64,000 bases of DNA, from contig NZ_CP109442.1 of assembly GCF_036227205.1 (NCBI RefSeq), forward strand, positions 4,092,001 to 4,156,000. Reading direction: 5' to 3'. The stretch is from Amycolatopsis sp. NBC_01480. Its GTDB lineage: Bacteria; Actinomycetota; Actinomycetes; Mycobacteriales; Pseudonocardiaceae. Both the position numbers and the translations under genes were made by a program. Position 1 is the stretch's first letter; every line of letters starts with the position of its first letter. Below, one piece after another: positions 63,278-64,000 of this stretch. A model generated the notes under the pieces. It worked only from the letters and a program-made list of their open reading frames with translations, did no database searches and was not told the origin of the DNA.

Positions 63278-64000
63278 CGTTTGCGGCGGTGGACGTCATC
63301 CGCACCAAGCGTGACGGCGGGCGGCTGAGCGACGAGCAGATCGACTGGGTTGTCGACGGCTACACGCACGGGGTCGTCGCGGAGGAGCAGATGGCCGCGC
63401 TGGCCATGGCGATCTTCTTGCGCGGCATGGACTCCGGCGAGATCTCGCGCTGGACCGGCGCGATGATCGAGTCGGGCTCGCGGCTGTCGCTGGACGTCTC
63501 GCGCCCGACCGTGGACAAGCATTCGACGGGCGGGGTCGGCGACAAGATCACGCTGCCGCTGGCGCCGCTGGTCGCCGCGTGCGGGGCCGCGGTACCGCAG
63601 CTGTCCGGCCGCGGCCTCGGCCACACCGGCGGGACGCTGGACAAGCTGGAGTCGATCCCGGGCTGGCGGGCCGCGCTGTCGCTGGACGAGATCGCGGCGC
63701 AGCTCGACTCCGTCGGCGCGGTGGTCTGCGCGGCGACCGAAGGGCTCGCGCCGGCGGACAAGAAGCTGTACGCGCTGCGGGACGTGACGAGCACCGTCGA
63801 GTCCATCCCGTTGATCGCCAGCTCGATCATGAGCAAGAAGATCGCCGAGGGCGCGTCCGGGCTGGTCCTGGACGTCAAGGCGGGCTCCGGGGCGTTCATG
63901 AAGACGGTCGGCGACGCCCGGGCGCTGGCCCGGACGCTGGTGGACATCGGCACCGCGCACGGCGTCGCCACGGTCGCGCTGATCACGGACATGAACGTGC
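63274..64000 (+). CDS. deoA: Thymidine (pyrimidine-nucleoside) phosphorylase, 5' part
   Basis: First 242 codons; the rest lies beyond the window. MTFAAVDVIRTKRDGGRLSDEQIDW, phosphate-binding KHSTGGVGDKITLPLAPLVAACG and GRGLGHTGGTLDKLESIPGW, SKKIAEGASGLVLDVKAGSGAFM. These are all family signatures. It overlaps cdd by four bases (ATGA). With cdd and the importer it completes uptake and breakdown of pyrimidine nucleosides, as in Rv3315c-Rv3314c. Confidence 0.95.
   Translation, partial: MTFAAVDVIRTKRDGGRLSDEQIDWVVDGYTHGVVAEEQMAALAMAIFLRGMDSGEISRWTGAMIESGSRLSLDVSRPTVDKHSTGGVGDKITLPLAPLVAACGAAVPQLSGRGLGHTGGTLDKLESIPGWRAALSLDEIAAQLDSVGAVVCAATEGLAPADKKLYALRDVTSTVESIPLIASSIMSKKIAEGASGLVLDVKAGSGAFMKTVGDARALARTLVDIGTAHGVATVALITDMNV

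Overview
The window is a high-GC actinobacterial chromosome segment. I think it is Amycolatopsis or a close Pseudonocardiaceae relative: GTG, TTG and apparent CTG starts are frequent, LexA boxes follow the TCGAAC-N4-GTTCGA pattern, and gene order follows Mycobacterium tuberculosis core blocks. From memory of H37Rv, one block matches Rv0949-Rv0957 (pcrA/uvrD1, M23 peptidase, sucCD, 34 kDa antigen homologue, perM, purN, purH). A second, compressed block matches Rv3395c down to Rv3314c (imuA', imuB, dnaE2, folD, DUF3017, icd, trpS, yhjD, dacB, sdh, cdd, deoA). No tRNA, rRNA, CRISPR array, transposase or phage gene was seen.

Layout. 1-8.7 kb: end of pcrA, a LexA-boxed gene of unknown function, an M23 peptidase, a large membrane protein, a degenerate B12-domain protein, then sucC-sucD. 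8.9-13.7 kb: DUF5336 protein, PerM-like protein, purN-purH. 13.7-16.3 kb: GNAT, TetR, a carboxymuconolactone-decarboxylase-like protein, and two truncated genes facing away from each other. 16.4-23.4 kb: LexA-boxed mutasome operon imuA'-ORF-imuB-ORF-dnaE2, where both extra ORFs are low-complexity repeat proteins. 23.4-30.9 kb: TetR/aldo-keto reductase pair, a collapsed SDR gene, a pentapeptide-repeat protein, a 1139-residue protein ending in a TNT-type NAD+ glycohydrolase domain, and folD-DUF3017. 30.9-40.3 kb: transporters, regulators, methyltransferases, a HhH-GPD repair protein and small conserved proteins. 40.5-52.5 kb: icd, an SH3-like protein, an MBL hydrolase, xth, a GH19 chitinase with DasR-like sites, trpS, a P-loop kinase with an apparent CTG start, yhjD, dacB and a subtilase. 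52.5-57.1 kb: an AbiEi/DUF559-like orphan bracketed by two copies of one palindrome, then sdhCDAB. 57.7-64 kb: BMP-type nucleoside ABC importer followed by cdd and deoA, a nucleoside uptake and salvage operon running off the edge.

Two features stand out. First, degenerate tandem repeats with periods that are multiples of 3 (12, 15, 30, 36, 51, 57 and 63 bp) recur in spacers and inside genes across the window. Second, long near-perfect palindromes sit at converging gene ends, and two families occur twice each. Genes act together in three metabolic groups: TCA cycle (sucCD, icd, sdh), purine and one-carbon metabolism (purN, purH, folD), and nucleoside salvage (BMP importer, cdd, deoA). A fourth group is DNA repair and SOS mutagenesis (pcrA, imuA'/imuB/dnaE2, HhH-GPD protein, xth).
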